The notes beneath the pieces were generated by a model that searched no databases, had not been told where the DNA came from, and was given only the letters and a program-made list of their open reading frames with translations. 64,000 bases of DNA from Alteromonas pelagimontana. Lineage in GTDB: Bacteria; Pseudomonadota; Gammaproteobacteria; Enterobacterales; Alteromonadaceae. The stretch covers positions 3,658,001 to 3,722,000 of the forward strand of contig NZ_CP052766.1 in the NCBI RefSeq assembly GCF_002499975.2. Reading direction: 5' to 3'. This document shows, piece after piece, positions 38,321-48,116 of the stretch (its first letter is position 1; each line of letters starts with the position of its first letter). Made by a program: the position numbers and the translations under genes.

Positions 38321-39505
38321 ATGGATTATCAATTAATCACTTCTAATGAAGCATTGGCAGAGGCTTGCCAGCGCGCGCAGCAGTGTAAAGCGGTAGCGTT
38401 AGATACCGAGTTTGTGCGCACGCGTACACTGAAGCCGCACCTTGGGCTTATACAGTTGTTTGACGGTCAGCAACTGGTGCTTATCGATCCTCTTGACATT
38501 ACCGACTTTTCTCCCTTTATCTTGTTATTGGAAAATCAGGATGTGGTAAAGATACTGCATTCGTGCTCAGAAGATCTAGAGACCTTTTTAGCCGCGTTCG
38601 GCGTTATTCCATTTCCGGTATTCGATACCCAGTTTGCAGCCAGCGTGCTGGGATTGGGGGCGTCGATTGGTTACGCAAAATTAATTGAAGAGCTGTGTGG
38701 CGTGGTTTTGGATAAAGGGGAATCGCGCACCGACTGGTTAGCTCGTCCGTTGAGCGAAAACCAACTGGCTTACGCAGCCAACGACGTGTTGTACCTGTTA
38801 CCTGCATATGAACAGCTTAACGGTATGATTCACGGCCGCGAAAAGCGCAACTGGATTTTTGCAGAAATTCAAACTTTGGCCGAAAAGAAGCGTGCTTCTA
38901 TGCCCTTGGAGTATGCGTACTTACTCATTAAAAACAACTGGCGGTTGAACAGCAGACAACTAACAGTACTTCAACACCTGGCTGCGTGGCGTCTGAATCG
39001 TGCTCGTGATAAAGATATAGCCTTAAATTTTGTGTTCAAAGAGCCGCATTTATTTGAGGCGGCCCAGCAATTGCCGGAAGACAAAAAGGCGTTAAATCGA
39101 GTGCACGGGATTTCTCCTCAAACTATGCGTATGCATGGTGAAGCTATCGTGAATATCGTTAATCAAGCTCTTGAGGAGTTTAACCAAATGTCACCTGCTG
39201 AGCACCTACCACGGGTAAAGCGGCTCATAGATTTTCCTGAATACAAGAAATATTTGGCGGCCATAAAAGAAATCAGCTCCAAAATAGCCGTTGAACAAGG
39301 TGTCAGCGAGGAAATTCTCGCCTCTAAAAAGCAGATAAATCAGGTCCTAAAATGGTGGTGGTTTGAAATTGACGAAACAAAGGCCATGGGTTTACAACCT
39401 GATCTTCTAAACGGATGGCGCAAGCCACTTTTCCAACCTATGCTGGAAAATCTTCTTGGTCCTGTTAAGCAGTACCATCGTCCTTTACAGAAGGCTGCCG
39501 AATGA
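38321..39505 (+). CDS. rnd: Ribonuclease D
   Basis: 394 residues from the ATG at 38321 (MDYQLITSNEALAEAC). 3'-5' exoribonuclease in tRNA maturation. DEDD exonuclease residues are in ALDTEFVRTRT, LHSCSEDLETFL and LAYAANDVLYLLPAYEQL. The HRDC domains follow from about residue 200. The earlier in-frame start at 38288 lies inside the terminator hairpin and is unlikely. It follows fadD as in E. coli and overlaps ycgL (ATGA). Confidence 0.96.
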   Translation: MDYQLITSNEALAEACQRAQQCKAVALDTEFVRTRTLKPHLGLIQLFDGQQLVLIDPLDITDFSPFILLLENQDVVKILHSCSEDLETFLAAFGVIPFPVFDTQFAASVLGLGASIGYAKLIEELCGVVLDKGESRTDWLARPLSENQLAYAANDVLYLLPAYEQLNGMIHGREKRNWIFAEIQTLAEKKRASMPLEYAYLLIKNNWRLNSRQLTVLQHLAAWRLNRARDKDIALNFVFKEPHLFEAAQQLPEDKKALNRVHGISPQTMRMHGEAIVNIVNQALEEFNQMSPAEHLPRVKRLIDFPEYKKYLAAIKEISSKIAVEQGVSEEILASKKQINQVLKWWWFEIDETKAMGLQPDLLNGWRKPLFQPMLENLLGPVKQYHRPLQKAAE

Positions 39506-39798
39506 TGCTTTGTGCAGTTTATAGAACTCGTCGTAAAGAGGGCATGTTGCTATATGTGCCTGGCAAAGACGCATTTCAGGATGTACCTGAAATTTTGTTA
39601 AAACAGTTTGGCCAACCTGAATTGGTAATGGTGGTGCCGGTCGACAAGCGGCGGACTCTTGCTGGTATTGATGTAGCGGATATTAAATTAGCGCTGCAGG
39701 AAAAAGGTTTTTATCTCCAAATGCCGCCCAAACAGGAAGACTGGCTGGCGGAACATCGAGTAGCAATAGGATTGCCTGCTAAACCGGATAAAAAGTAG
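39502..39798 (+). CDS. ycgL: YcgL-domain protein
   Basis: 98 residues with MLCAVYRTRRKEGMLLYVP at the start and MVVPVDKRRTLAGIDVADIKLALQEKGFYLQMPP, the YcgL signature. Small cytoplasmic protein of unknown function, frequently next to rnd. It overlaps rnd by four bases, so translation is probably coupled. Confidence 0.92.
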   Translation: MMLCAVYRTRRKEGMLLYVPGKDAFQDVPEILLKQFGQPELVMVVPVDKRRTLAGIDVADIKLALQEKGFYLQMPPKQEDWLAEHRVAIGLPAKPDKK

Positions 39799-39812
39799 TC
39801 TGGAGAGTGTTT

Positions 39813-40796
39813 GTGCATAAGTTTTATGTTGTTGTAATCGTTTATTTTATAAGTTTTCATTTTGCTTGGGCAGAAGAAAAAACCGAAGCCGGATTCAAGA
39901 GTTATCTCACACAACTCAAGCAAGAAGCCACGGCGAAGGGCTACGAGAATGCTTTTCTTGAAAACGTGATGGCTAACATTCAGTTTCGCCCCACGGTGGT
40001 GAAATCGGATCGTAACCAGCCCGAAAAAAAGATCACCCTGGATACCTATCTGGCTACGCGGGTTCCCGATTGGAAGGTGAAACAGGCCGTTGAGCTGTAT
40101 CAAAAGAACCAGGCGCTACTGGAGGAAATAGGCAAAAAGTACGGTGTTCAGCCTCGTTTTATTGTGGCGTTGTGGGGAAATGAATCTAACTTTGGCAAAA
40201 TCCAGGGCAAGTTCGATGTGCTTTCTGCGTTGACGTCCTTGGCGTACGAAGGGCGTCGGGAAACCTTATTCAAGAAACAGTTTTTTGCTGCCTTAGAAAT
40301 TTTGCAGGAAGGGCATACGACAGTAGAAAGCTTCAAAGGCTCCTGGGCTGGCGCTATGGGGCAAAGCCAGTTTATGCCAACCTCTTTTCTTGCCTATGCA
40401 GTAGATTACGATGGTGACGGTAAGAAAGATATCTGGAACAATCAAGCGGATGTTTTTGCGTCAATAGCTCACTTCTTATCTTCTGAAGGTTGGGATGATC
40501 AAAGTACATGGGGGCGGCAGGTTGTTTTTCGCGAAGGCTATGCTGGTACGCATGCGGGGTTGGACAAAAAAGAGTATGTGCCGTTATCCACGTGGCAGGC
40601 AAGAGGGGTGCGTCGCTATAATGGCAATGACTTACCTGATGTCAATATTCCCGCTTCGTTAATTATGCCTGATGGTAAAGATGGGCGCCTTTACCTGGTC
40701 TACAATAACTTTCATACACTAATGAAATGGAACCGTTCAAGCTATTTCGGTATAGCTGTCGGGTATCTTTCCGACCGTATAAAGCGAGGCTACTGA
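39813..40796 (+). CDS. mltB: Lytic murein transglycosylase B family (MltB-like)
   Basis: About 327 residues. The GTG at 39813 has GGAG at proper distance and begins the signal peptide VHKFYVVVIVYFISFHFAWAEEK; the GTG at 39807 is too close to GGAG. No lipobox is visible, so it would be periplasmic rather than lipid-anchored. The catalytic Glu is in ALWGNESNFGKIQGK. GAMGQSQFMPTSF, DYDGDGKKDIWN and WGRQV are the SltB/MltB hallmarks. It cleaves glycan strands, making 1,6-anhydro-MurNAc ends. It starts 15 bases after ycgL. Confidence 0.93.
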   Translation: MHKFYVVVIVYFISFHFAWAEEKTEAGFKSYLTQLKQEATAKGYENAFLENVMANIQFRPTVVKSDRNQPEKKITLDTYLATRVPDWKVKQAVELYQKNQALLEEIGKKYGVQPRFIVALWGNESNFGKIQGKFDVLSALTSLAYEGRRETLFKKQFFAALEILQEGHTTVESFKGSWAGAMGQSQFMPTSFLAYAVDYDGDGKKDIWNNQADVFASIAHFLSSEGWDDQSTWGRQVVFREGYAGTHAGLDKKEYVPLSTWQARGVRRYNGNDLPDVNIPASLIMPDGKDGRLYLVYNNFHTLMKWNRSSYFGIAVGYLSDRIKRGY

Positions 40797-40797
40797 T

Positions 40798-41463
40798 ATG
40801 TACCAGCATTTAGACAGTTTGGGTTTACCGGTGGATTTACCATTAGGAAAAGTCGTATGCGTTGGGCGCAATTATCTGGATCATGTACAAGAAATGCAGT
40901 CAGAGGTACCGGCTGAACCATTGTTATTTATGAAGCCCGTAAACGCGTTATGCCATTTATCGCAGCCGCTTTCGATACCTGCGGATAAAGGCGAATGTCA
41001 CAATGAACTTGAAATAGCAGTATTACTAAAACAGCGTCTTTGTCATGCGACTCATGATGATGTAGAGGCTGCTATATGGGGAGTCGGCTTAGCGCTGGAT
41101 CTGACGTTGCGAGATGTCCAGCGTACACTGAAAGCGCAAGGGCATCCTTGGGAAAGAGCAAAGGCTTTCGATTTTAGTTGTCCCGTATCGGGCTTTGTTC
41201 CAATATCTCAAGTTCCCGACCTACAGAACATCGAGTTTACGCTAACAGTTAACGGCGAGGCCCGTCAGGCTGGAAATTCGAACATGATGCTTCGTGGCAT
41301 CGTGGACTTGATTAGTCATATGTCTAGTGTTTTTACACTGGATGCTGGTGATATTATTTTGACAGGTACGCCAAAAGGAGTGGGGCCTTTAACTTCTGAA
41401 GATTCAGTTTCAGCGACGTTAGCTGACAAGATCACTGTAGAAACAAGTGTGCAGGCATTATGA
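40798..41463 (+). CDS. Fumarylacetoacetate hydrolase family protein
   Basis: 221 residues. The metal-binding acids are in CHNELEIAVLL and LALDLTLRD, and the signature VVCVGRNYLDHV opens the fold. DIILTGTPKGVGPL is the conserved end. Likely activities in this family are acylpyruvate hydrolysis or oxaloacetate decarboxylation. It corresponds to YcgM by position between ycgL and ycgN. Four-base overlap with the next gene. Confidence 0.92.
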   Translation: MYQHLDSLGLPVDLPLGKVVCVGRNYLDHVQEMQSEVPAEPLLFMKPVNALCHLSQPLSIPADKGECHNELEIAVLLKQRLCHATHDDVEAAIWGVGLALDLTLRDVQRTLKAQGHPWERAKAFDFSCPVSGFVPISQVPDLQNIEFTLTVNGEARQAGNSNMMLRGIVDLISHMSSVFTLDAGDIILTGTPKGVGPLTSEDSVSATLADKITVETSVQAL

Positions 41464-41954
41464 GCGAACCATTTTGGGAAACAACTTCACTGGAAGATAT
41501 GAATGAGCAGCAGTGGGAAGCACTTTGTGATGGCTGCGGAAAGTGCTGCTTACATAAATTTATTGATGACGATGAAGCCGAAGAAGCGGCGCCAACGTCG
41601 CATATTAACGCCAATGAACACGTTCACTTTACCAATATTGCCTGTTCACTACTAAACACGAAGACCTGCAGTTGCAGCCAGTATTTTCAACGCACACAGC
41701 TTGTACCTGATTGCGTAAAATTGACCAAAGAAAACCTCAAAGACATCTTTTTCATGCCGCCTAGTTGCAGTTACCGACGTTTACACGAAGGCAGAGGCTT
41801 ACCATCATGGCACCCACTTCTCAATCGCGGGAAGAAAACTGCAATGCACAAAAGTGGAATGTCGATAAGAGGTAAAACAGTATTTGAAACCGATGTGAAT
41901 TTAGAAGAATTCGAAGAATATATTGCTATTTGGCCGCTAGAGGATATTGATTAA
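41460..41954 (+). CDS. ycgN: YcgN (UPF0260) cysteine-cluster protein
   Basis: 164 residues with the conserved cysteine-rich arrangement LCDGCGKCCLHK, CSLLNTKTCSC, VPDCVKL and PPSCSYRRLHEGRGLPSWHPL. It fits the YkgJ/YcgN-type putative zinc- or iron-sulfur-binding family of unknown function. It is the last gene of the rnd-ycgL-mltB-ycgM-ycgN run. Confidence 0.93.
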   Translation: MSEPFWETTSLEDMNEQQWEALCDGCGKCCLHKFIDDDEAEEAAPTSHINANEHVHFTNIACSLLNTKTCSCSQYFQRTQLVPDCVKLTKENLKDIFFMPPSCSYRRLHEGRGLPSWHPLLNRGKKTAMHKSGMSIRGKTVFETDVNLEEFEEYIAIWPLEDID

Positions 41955-41968
41955 ACCGTGGATCAGTA

Positions 41969-42517
41969 CTATGTCGTAAGGCTGTAAAGCAAAGCGTCCC
42001 GACCAAATATGCGTTTACGGCATAATCCCTCTTTCTCGGCCCCAAGTTTTTCAGCTACACGTAAGCTGGCTTTGTTGTTGGGTTCGATATAAAGCTCCAG
42101 TCGACATAAATCCATTTGCAGAAAAGCCAGCTTTTGCAAGCTTTTACACAAGGCAACAGCTAAGCCTTGTCCGCATGCTTCAGGCCTAATCCAATAACCC
42201 AGATTTGCGCTACGGTGTACCGGATGAACATAATTTATCAGACCCATTCCTAAACAGGAGTCTTCCATTACTAACAAATAGGTTATGCCGTAGCTCCTCT
42301 CGCGTTTCTGCTCCAACTCATCAATACACTGCCGTGCAGCCACAGGTGTGACCGGACAACAACCGGAACCCAGCCATGGCCGAACGTGATGAACGGACTT
42401 CTGTGCTGCTTCGCACAACATATCCGTATGCTTAAAGCCGATACGTTGAATGGTAATCGGTCCTTTTGTAGTATGGATCGGAGGAAGCCTTGATGGCAGG
42501 ATAGTGAGGTCGATCAA
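41969..42517 (-). CDS. GNAT acetyltransferase, RimJ/RimL type
   Basis: About 182 residues if started at the TTG at 42517 that overlaps the dsbB stop (TTGA). The open frame extends further into dsbB but that part reads as a dsbB shadow. The acetyl-CoA site is YWIRPEACGQGLAVALCKSLQKLAF, followed by LELYIEPNNKASLRVAEKLGAEKEG. It resembles ribosomal-protein N-acetyltransferases; the substrate is unknown. Confidence 0.8.
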   Translation of the reverse strand: MIDLTILPSRLPPIHTTKGPITIQRIGFKHTDMLCEAAQKSVHHVRPWLGSGCCPVTPVAARQCIDELEQKRERSYGITYLLVMEDSCLGMGLINYVHPVHRSANLGYWIRPEACGQGLAVALCKSLQKLAFLQMDLCRLELYIEPNNKASLRVAEKLGAEKEGLCRKRIFGRDALLYSLTT

Positions 42518-43041
42518 AAGAGTTTCTTGTCCAACAACCGCGATCCGAAGGCAAACAAAAAGAGCACGAAATAAATGCCAAAAATAATTATCATCCACTC
42601 TGCCATTCCCATATCCAGGAATTGCCAGCTATCTTCCGTACAGTCGCCTTTGGCAGCGAAAACAGCCGGCAACCATTCATGCAACGGCATAAACGAAGGG
42701 AAGTTAGGAATAATTTCACAGCTGGCAAAAAAGGGATTACTGGCGTTTAAAATTTCAACATGCTCACGAGCAATCATCCAGCCCCAGCCCGCAGAGACGG
42801 CCCAGCCAGCAAACCCGATCATGCGGGTGATACCGTTATTGAAAATGAGTACCAGTAGTGAAGAAAACACGATGCCGTACATCGCTGTGCGTTGATAAAT
42901 GCACATGATGCAGGGCTCAAGCCCCAGCCCGTACTGAAAATAAAGCGCCGCTATTTCCAGCGCTAACGACGATAAAAAGAGTAGCAACCAGGCAGACTTA
43001 TGCTCTGCCCAGCGACTCATTCCATATACCAACGACATCAT
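42514..43041 (-). CDS. dsbB: Disulfide bond formation protein DsbB
   Basis: 175 residues, four membrane segments. The first cysteine pair is Cys44-Cys47 (EPCIMCIYQR). The second periplasmic pair is Cys108 and Cys134. It reoxidises DsbA and passes electrons to quinones. It lies 24 bases downstream of nhaB on the same strand, the usual nhaB-dsbB pairing. Confidence 0.96.
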   Translation of the reverse strand: MMSLVYGMSRWAEHKSAWLLLFLSSLALEIAALYFQYGLGLEPCIMCIYQRTAMYGIVFSSLLVLIFNNGITRMIGFAGWAVSAGWGWMIAREHVEILNASNPFFASCEIIPNFPSFMPLHEWLPAVFAAKGDCTEDSWQFLDMGMAEWMIIIFGIYFVLFLFAFGSRLLDKKLF

Positions 43042-43065
43042 CGTAGTTTTATTACCTGACTTTGA

Positions 43066-44646
43066 TTAATGACCTTCCGCGCCAGCGGCAGCAGAAGCGC
43101 TATGATGTTCAATTAGGTGCATATCATACAATGCCTGGGTGGCATCAGCGAGCCCGAAATATGTTGCCGCTAACCCCACCAGAGTCAGTACTAGCGTATA
43201 GGGCAGTGCCATTATTACCATTCTGCCATAGGACAACCGTAAAAGTGGCGCAATGGCCGATGTCAGCATGAACAGAAAAGCAGCTTGACCATTTGGTGTT
43301 GCTACGCTCGGTAAGTTAGTTCCAGTGTTAATTGCCACGGCCAGCATATCGAACTGATCCCGGGTAATTTGCCCGTTGTTCAGCGCAGACATGACTTCAG
43401 TAATGTATACCGAACCCACAAATACGTTGTCACTGACCATAGACAACACGCCGTTTGCCAGATAGAACATTACCATCTGGGTTTCTCCTTCAAAAGAAAG
43501 TACCCATTGAATGACCGGCTGAAATAGTCCTTGGTCGATAATTACGGCAACGACTCCGAAGAAAACGCATAACAATGCTGTGAAAGGGAGAGCTTCCTCG
43601 AACGCTTTGCCTAAAGCGTGTTCTTCAATAACGCCTGACATTGAGGTGGCAAGTACGATCACTGACAAGCCAATCAGCCCCACCGACGCAAAGTGGCCGG
43701 CAAGGCCGACCACCAGCCACACACCAATAATCGCTTGTACAGCGAGCTTGGCATTATCGCGACTGGAACGCTCCTGATCCATATGGTTGTTGTAATTTGT
43801 CAAAATGGTACGAACTGGCTCAGGCAGCTTTGCGCCATAGCCAAACCATCTCATCTTTTCAAGAACCATGGTCGTAAGCAGACCAAATACAAATACAGGA
43901 ATTGAAACAGGTGCCATGCGAATAAAAAACTCGCCGAAATCCCATCCGGCTTTATCAGCAATGATTAGGTTCTGTGGTTCACCTACCATTGTCATCACGC
44001 CGCCCAAGGCGGTACCAACAGCTGAGTGCATCATCAGGTTGCGCAGGAATGCGCGGAAGCTGTCGAGGTCGTCACGACCCAGCTCAATCACACCATCATC
44101 CATGGTGTGATCGTGATCATGATGAAATTCTTTTCCAGAAGCGACTTTGTGATAGATGGTATAAAAACCCAGCCCCACACTAATGATTACCGCCACCACC
44201 GTTAAAGCATCTAAAAAAGCCGATAGAAATGCCGATGCCATAATAAACGACAGTGACAACAATATTTTATTTTTTACCTTTAAGACCAGCTTGGTAAACA
44301 GATACATAAGAAGGTCTTTCATAAAGTAAATACCCGCTACCATGAACACGAGTAGCAGCAATACTTCCAGATTGACTTCAATTTCATGCATCATATGTTC
44401 GGGAGAGGTCATGCCTATGAACATCGCTTCAATAAGCAGTAATCCTCCTGGCTGTAGAGGGTAGCATTTCAATGCCATTGCCAGCGTAAATATAAATTCG
44501 ATCACCAAAATCCAACCTGACAGGTACGGATCCACCATAAACAGTAAAGGGTTGGCAATAAGGAAACCAATGATCGTCGTTTTGTACCAGTCGGGCGCAT
44601 GGCCGAGAAAGTTCCGATAAGTAGCCACGGTCATGGAGGTTTGCAT
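43066..44646 (-). CDS. nhaB: Na+/H+ antiporter NhaB
   Basis: 526 residues, polytopic inner-membrane antiporter expelling Na+. It shows [24 protein letters not shown], the helical [16 protein letters not shown] and [26 protein letters not shown] His/Asp cytoplasmic loop ([12 protein letters not shown]) and the NHAB motif [20 protein letters not shown] follow, with [20 protein letters not shown]. It is divergent from fadR as in E. coli. Confidence 0.96.
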   Translation of the reverse strand: MQTSMTVATYRNFLGHAPDWYKTTIIGFLIANPLLFMVDPYLSGWILVIEFIFTLAMALKCYPLQPGGLLLIEAMFIGMTSPEHMMHEIEVNLEVLLLLVFMVAGIYFMKDLLMYLFTKLVLKVKNKILLSLSFIMASAFLSAFLDALTVVAVIISVGLGFYTIYHKVASGKEFHHDHDHTMDDGVIELGRDDLDSFRAFLRNLMMHSAVGTALGGVMTMVGEPQNLIIADKAGWDFGEFFIRMAPVSIPVFVFGLLTTMVLEKMRWFGYGAKLPEPVRTILTNYNNHMDQERSSRDNAKLAVQAIIGVWLVVGLAGHFASVGLIGLSVIVLATSMSGVIEEHALGKAFEEALPFTALLCVFFGVVAVIIDQGLFQPVIQWVLSFEGETQMVMFYLANGVLSMVSDNVFVGSVYITEVMSALNNGQITRDQFDMLAVAINTGTNLPSVATPNGQAAFLFMLTSAIAPLLRLSYGRMVIMALPYTLVLTLVGLAATYFGLADATQALYDMHLIEHHSASAAAGAEGH

Positions 44647-44864
44647 CGTTTTGTATCCTTCTACAACTTGTCGACGATATTCGCAGTTTTCTTGTAATTA
44701 TTGTTATCGCAAATTGCAAGCAATAACAGCCAGAGATTCGTTTTTCAGAGGGTTTAGGCTTCTGAATTCTCCAACAGAATTCAGCCTACCTTAAAATTGC
44801 GGGTTGAGGAAGGAGATAACCTGCCATCAATCGTATAATAGCAAGTTAATGAGTGATTAATTGA

Positions 44865-44899
44865 TTGTGTTAACGAAAATGCATCTGGTACAATCAGTT
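44865..44899 (+). promoter_or_regulatory. fadR promoter with overlapping FadR site
   Basis: TTGTGT (44865-44870) and TACAAT (44889-44894) are 18 bases apart. ATCTGGTACAATCAGTT (44883-44899) matches the FadR operator consensus at about 12 of 16 defined positions and overlaps the -10. FadR may regulate itself here. Confidence 0.45.
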
Positions 44900-44932
44900 T
44901 GAAAATAAAAAAGATGTTCAGGCGAAATAGTT

Positions 44933-45643
44933 ATGATTTACAAGGCTCAGAGCCCGGCTGGATTTGCTGAAGAATATATCGTGGAATCGATTTGGAGCGG
45001 TCGCTTCCCGCCGGGCACTATTTTGCCGGCGGAACGTGAGCTGTCTGAGCTAATCGGTGTCACGCGAACAACCTTACGCGAAGTATTACAAAGGCTTGCG
45101 CGTGACGGGTGGCTGACAATTCAGCATGGAAAGCCCACTAAAGTGAATAATTTCTGGGAAACCTGTGGCCTCAATATTCTTGAGACGTTAGCCAGGTTAG
45201 ATCAAGAAGGCATTCCTGAGTTGGTTGATAATCTTCTGGCGGCACGTACTAATTTAAGTGCTGTATTCATCCGTGGCGCAATACGTAACAATCCTCAGCA
45301 ATCTGCTGAAATTATTGCTCGCTATAAAAATGTTGAAGAAAACGGCCTGGCGTTTGCGCAGTTCGATTATCAACTGAACCATGATTTAGCGTTAGCATCT
45401 AACAATAATGTCTTTGTTCTGATGATGAACGGTTTCCGTGGCTTGTATTCTCGGATTGGTGGGTACTACTTTTCTGATGAAGGAGCGCGCAAGGTGGCCA
45501 GACAGTTTTACCAAAAGCTGCTGGATGTGGCAGAAAACGGAGAATATGACACCGTCCCTGTGGTTGTTCGTAAATACGGTATAGAAAGCGGCAAGGTGTG
45601 GCAGCAAATTCGCGATCAAATGCCAAAGGATCTTGTCGACTAA
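44933..45643 (+). CDS. fadR: Fatty acid metabolism regulator FadR
   Basis: 236 residues. An amino-terminal GntR winged helix ([37 protein letters not shown]) precedes the FadR acyl-CoA-binding helical domain ([26 protein letters not shown]). It represses fad genes and activates unsaturated fatty acid synthesis until long-chain acyl-CoA binds. Predicted sites occur at its own promoter and at fadD. Confidence 0.96.
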   Translation: MIYKAQSPAGFAEEYIVESIWSGRFPPGTILPAERELSELIGVTRTTLREVLQRLARDGWLTIQHGKPTKVNNFWETCGLNILETLARLDQEGIPELVDNLLAARTNLSAVFIRGAIRNNPQQSAEIIARYKNVEENGLAFAQFDYQLNHDLALASNNNVFVLMMNGFRGLYSRIGGYYFSDEGARKVARQFYQKLLDVAENGEYDTVPVVVRKYGIESGKVWQQIRDQMPKDLVD

Positions 45644-46144
45644 TTCCTTAAACTGTCTTGTTTTCACTATTCTCTGACGAATGAGAAGCGGCACAAGCGT
45701 AGAAAAATTGCGCTTTCTCCGTTCCCGTTTTGCTTGTCACCTACATTTAGTTTTAGCCCGTCATTAACCCCGACATTAACCCGGCTGGCTTTTACGTTGG
45801 TTAGTTGTTGAGGCTTTTTGTCTTTTCTTCTACATAACTTTTTAAGTATGAGTCATAGTCAGAACAGCATTCAGAAAACGCTGTAAATCTTCCTTGGGCG
45901 CGGCTTTTTCAACCTTTGAGCTGCGCCAGTTGCGTTCAATTTAGCCCCACCAACCTTCACGAAACTGGCTTGTTAAAAGTTGAAAATTTCTAGCGCTGAG
46001 TGAGCACACACCAATGCGGATTATCTTTTCTTTGGGCGATATCTCTTATTACTCTGCAGATGAAAAAATATCTGCTATACATATTCATCTGGTCACCATC
46101 AGGTTGTTATACCAATTTCTGTAAGTCCGAACAGGAGAATCAAA
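45644..46144. other. Gene-poor stretch containing repeat copy B
   Basis: No gene is supported. The stretch 45884-46023 is the minus-strand copy of the 140-bp repeat. The remainder is AT-rich and shows no convincing promoter or hairpin. Confidence 0.5.
45884..46023 (-). repeat. 140-bp dispersed repeat, copy B
   Basis: Read on the minus strand it aligns end to end with 25261-25400 (same length). Its frame reads LSARNFQLLTSQFREGWWG, then a stop, then IERNWRSSKVEK, so neither copy is a simple protein gene. The two copies flank different genes in opposite orientation. Confidence 0.8.
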
Positions 46145-46525
46145 ATGCTCAACAACCCAATTGCGTGGTTTGAAATATATGTAGAAGATATGGCAAGAGC
46201 AAAAGCATTTTATCAGGCTGTACTTAGGGTAACGCTGGAACAGCTGTCTGATCCTACCGATGAACAGTTGGAGATGTGGGCTTTTCCCTCACAGATGGAT
46301 CAATACGGGGCGGGCGGTTCGCTGGTGAAAATGGAACACTATCCGCCGGGAGGAAACAGTACAATTATTTACTTTTCATGTGAGGATTGTGCGATAGAAG
46401 AATCCCGGGTAGCCGCGGCAGGTGGTAGTGTAACTCGAGCTAAAATGTCGATAGGCGAATACGGTTTTATTTCATTAATTACCGATACAGAAGGTAATAC
46501 TATTGGCCTGCATTCTATGGCCTGA
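46145..46525 (+). CDS. VOC-family (glyoxalase-like) protein
   Basis: 126 residues with the paired beta-alpha-beta-beta-beta modules of the vicinal oxygen chelate fold: NPIAWFEIYVEDMARAKAFYQAVL and IIYFSCEDCAIEESRVAAAGG, ending TEGNTIGLHSM. Likely a metal-dependent dioxygenase, isomerase or resistance protein relative; the substrate is unknown. The ATG follows CAGGAG. Confidence 0.88.
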   Translation: MLNNPIAWFEIYVEDMARAKAFYQAVLRVTLEQLSDPTDEQLEMWAFPSQMDQYGAGGSLVKMEHYPPGGNSTIIYFSCEDCAIEESRVAAAGGSVTRAKMSIGEYGFISLITDTEGNTIGLHSMA

Positions 46526-46629
46526 ATAAAAAGCGGCAACTATAAGCCGTTCCTGTTGTGGGTGTGCTTTGGGGTACATCATGTAAGCTTTAATAACCGA
46601 CGAATTCCTCGTTAAAAGGATAAATCAGC

Positions 46630-46989
46630 ATGATTAAGAACGATTCAGTTAAAAGTAAAATCAGCGAAGCTGAAGATTTTGCACGTAAGATCTGGCTTGC
46701 TGGGCTGGGGGCGTACGGGAAAAGTGTAGAGGAAGCCCAGGAACGGTACGAAAAATTCAGCGCTGATACCAGCAAGGCGTTTGATGATCTGGTTAAAAAA
46801 GGAGAAAACCTTGAGGACGACGCCAAAGCCAGATTTAAAGAAACCACAAATGAAGTTGAAAATCGTGTTAGTGAAGTGCGCCAGAAAATGGGTTTAGACG
46901 TAGATCATACAGATAAGAAAATAGAAGAATTGACCGCGAAGGTGGATGCTTTAACCGAGGCCGTGGCAAAATTGATAGCACGAAGTTGA
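46630..46989 (+). CDS. Phasin-family protein (PHA granule-associated)
   Basis: 119 residues, almost wholly helical. The start ISEAEDFARKIWLAGLGAYGKSVEEAQE matches the PhaI/PhaF phasin signature. The carboxy end (DKKIEELTAKVDALTEAVAKLIA) is a leucine-zipper-like coiled coil for oligomerisation. Phasins coat polyhydroxyalkanoate granules. No phaC synthase is in the window. The ATG has AAAGGATAAATCAGC upstream. Confidence 0.85.
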   Translation: MIKNDSVKSKISEAEDFARKIWLAGLGAYGKSVEEAQERYEKFSADTSKAFDDLVKKGENLEDDAKARFKETTNEVENRVSEVRQKMGLDVDHTDKKIEELTAKVDALTEAVAKLIARS

Positions 46990-47069
46990 GCTTGCGCTAA
47001 GGCTATCAACAAGCGGGCTATTCGGCCATCATTATTTTTGGATGTGCGTAAGCGCCAATTGGAGTCACT

Positions 47070-47672
47070 ATGAAGCGAAATCATAAACCCGTTCCCTCTC
47101 TGTTTGAATGGATTGAAGCTGGCGCCGGTTTAGTCGGTGAACAAATATTCTTTTTATCGAAAACCGTTCTGGAACGTCTTGAACAAACCCAGGAGACCTT
47201 CGATGATCTGCAGCATCGAGGAACGCCAATTGATGCGAGACTGCGAGAACGCTTTAGTCCCGAACATGTTTTTAGTTCGGTACAGACGCTAGTTGCAGCA
47301 AACCCATTGTTTTCGTTAATGCCCAAGTTCCGGCGTCCGGCCCCCAGGCGTGAAGAACAACTGGCGTTACTATCTGCCAAGTTAGACATGCTGGTAGAGC
47401 AAGTCGCGTTGCTAGCTGCTAAACAGGCTTCAGAAAAGCAGCAGGCAAACGAAACGTCAACAGCTTCTACCTCCAATGAAAAATCGGCGAACGTAAAGAA
47501 AGACGGTTCGGCAGACAAGGAAAAACCGTCAGCGCCGACACCATCGGGTAAAACAGTATCACCGCAAACGGCTGTGGTTAAATCCCGCACCAATAAGGCT
47601 GCACCTTCTCCAGGGCCAACGACATCGCCATCTGCTAACTCGGAAAGAAAAACACCCAAGAAAGAAAGCTGA
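47070..47672 (+). CDS. PhaM/PhaF-like granule protein with disordered Lys/Pro/Ser tail
   Basis: 200 residues. The amino half (SLFEWIEAGAGLVGEQIFFLSKTVLERLEQ) is helical and includes a zipper-like LALLSAKLDMLVEQVALLAAKQ at about 108-129. The rest is low complexity in Ser, Thr, Lys, Ala and Pro, ending KTPKKES, like the basic histone-like tails of PhaF or PhaM that link granules to the nucleoid. Placement 80 bases after the phasin on the same strand supports a granule role. The family assignment is inference from composition. Confidence 0.55.
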   Translation: MKRNHKPVPSLFEWIEAGAGLVGEQIFFLSKTVLERLEQTQETFDDLQHRGTPIDARLRERFSPEHVFSSVQTLVAANPLFSLMPKFRRPAPRREEQLALLSAKLDMLVEQVALLAAKQASEKQQANETSTASTSNEKSANVKKDGSADKEKPSAPTPSGKTVSPQTAVVKSRTNKAAPSPGPTTSPSANSERKTPKKES

Positions 47673-48116
47673 TACCGGTCCGTATTGCTAACTGAACACT
47701 CAGCGAGAATGAAAGGTTCTTAGTACAGATACTTGAATGAAGGCATTTTAGCGATAAAGTGGGAGGGCGGGCCAAAAGCATGAATGAATAAAATTTCAGC
47801 AGTCTTGAGATATTGACAAAAATTTCTTATCCGAAATACCGTAAAATTTTCCCTGATGGCGCTGCTGGCGCATCCCTGCTCCAGAATTTGGGCTATTTCA
47901 CTTATTGCATAGAACCACTCTCGCTCTCTTCTTGAAAGAGGGGTTCTTTCGAATTCGGTTAACGAAGACTACAAGCCTTTGAAAAGCGTCCTAAGGAAGG
48001 CTCAGCGGATGGTGCGTTGCCATTATTCCTGGGAAACATCCTATAGCTGCGCTTTATTTATAAACTGCCGGAGGCGTTCTGGGTGATTCGTTACCCTCAG
48101 GCAAGGCTAGGCATAA
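47673..48116. other. Gene-poor stretch
   Basis: No gene is supported. A stem AGAACC-A-CTCT / AGAG-G-GGTTCT (47911-47947) could end transcripts of either flanking, convergent gene, but it lacks a good T-tract. Confidence 0.4.
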
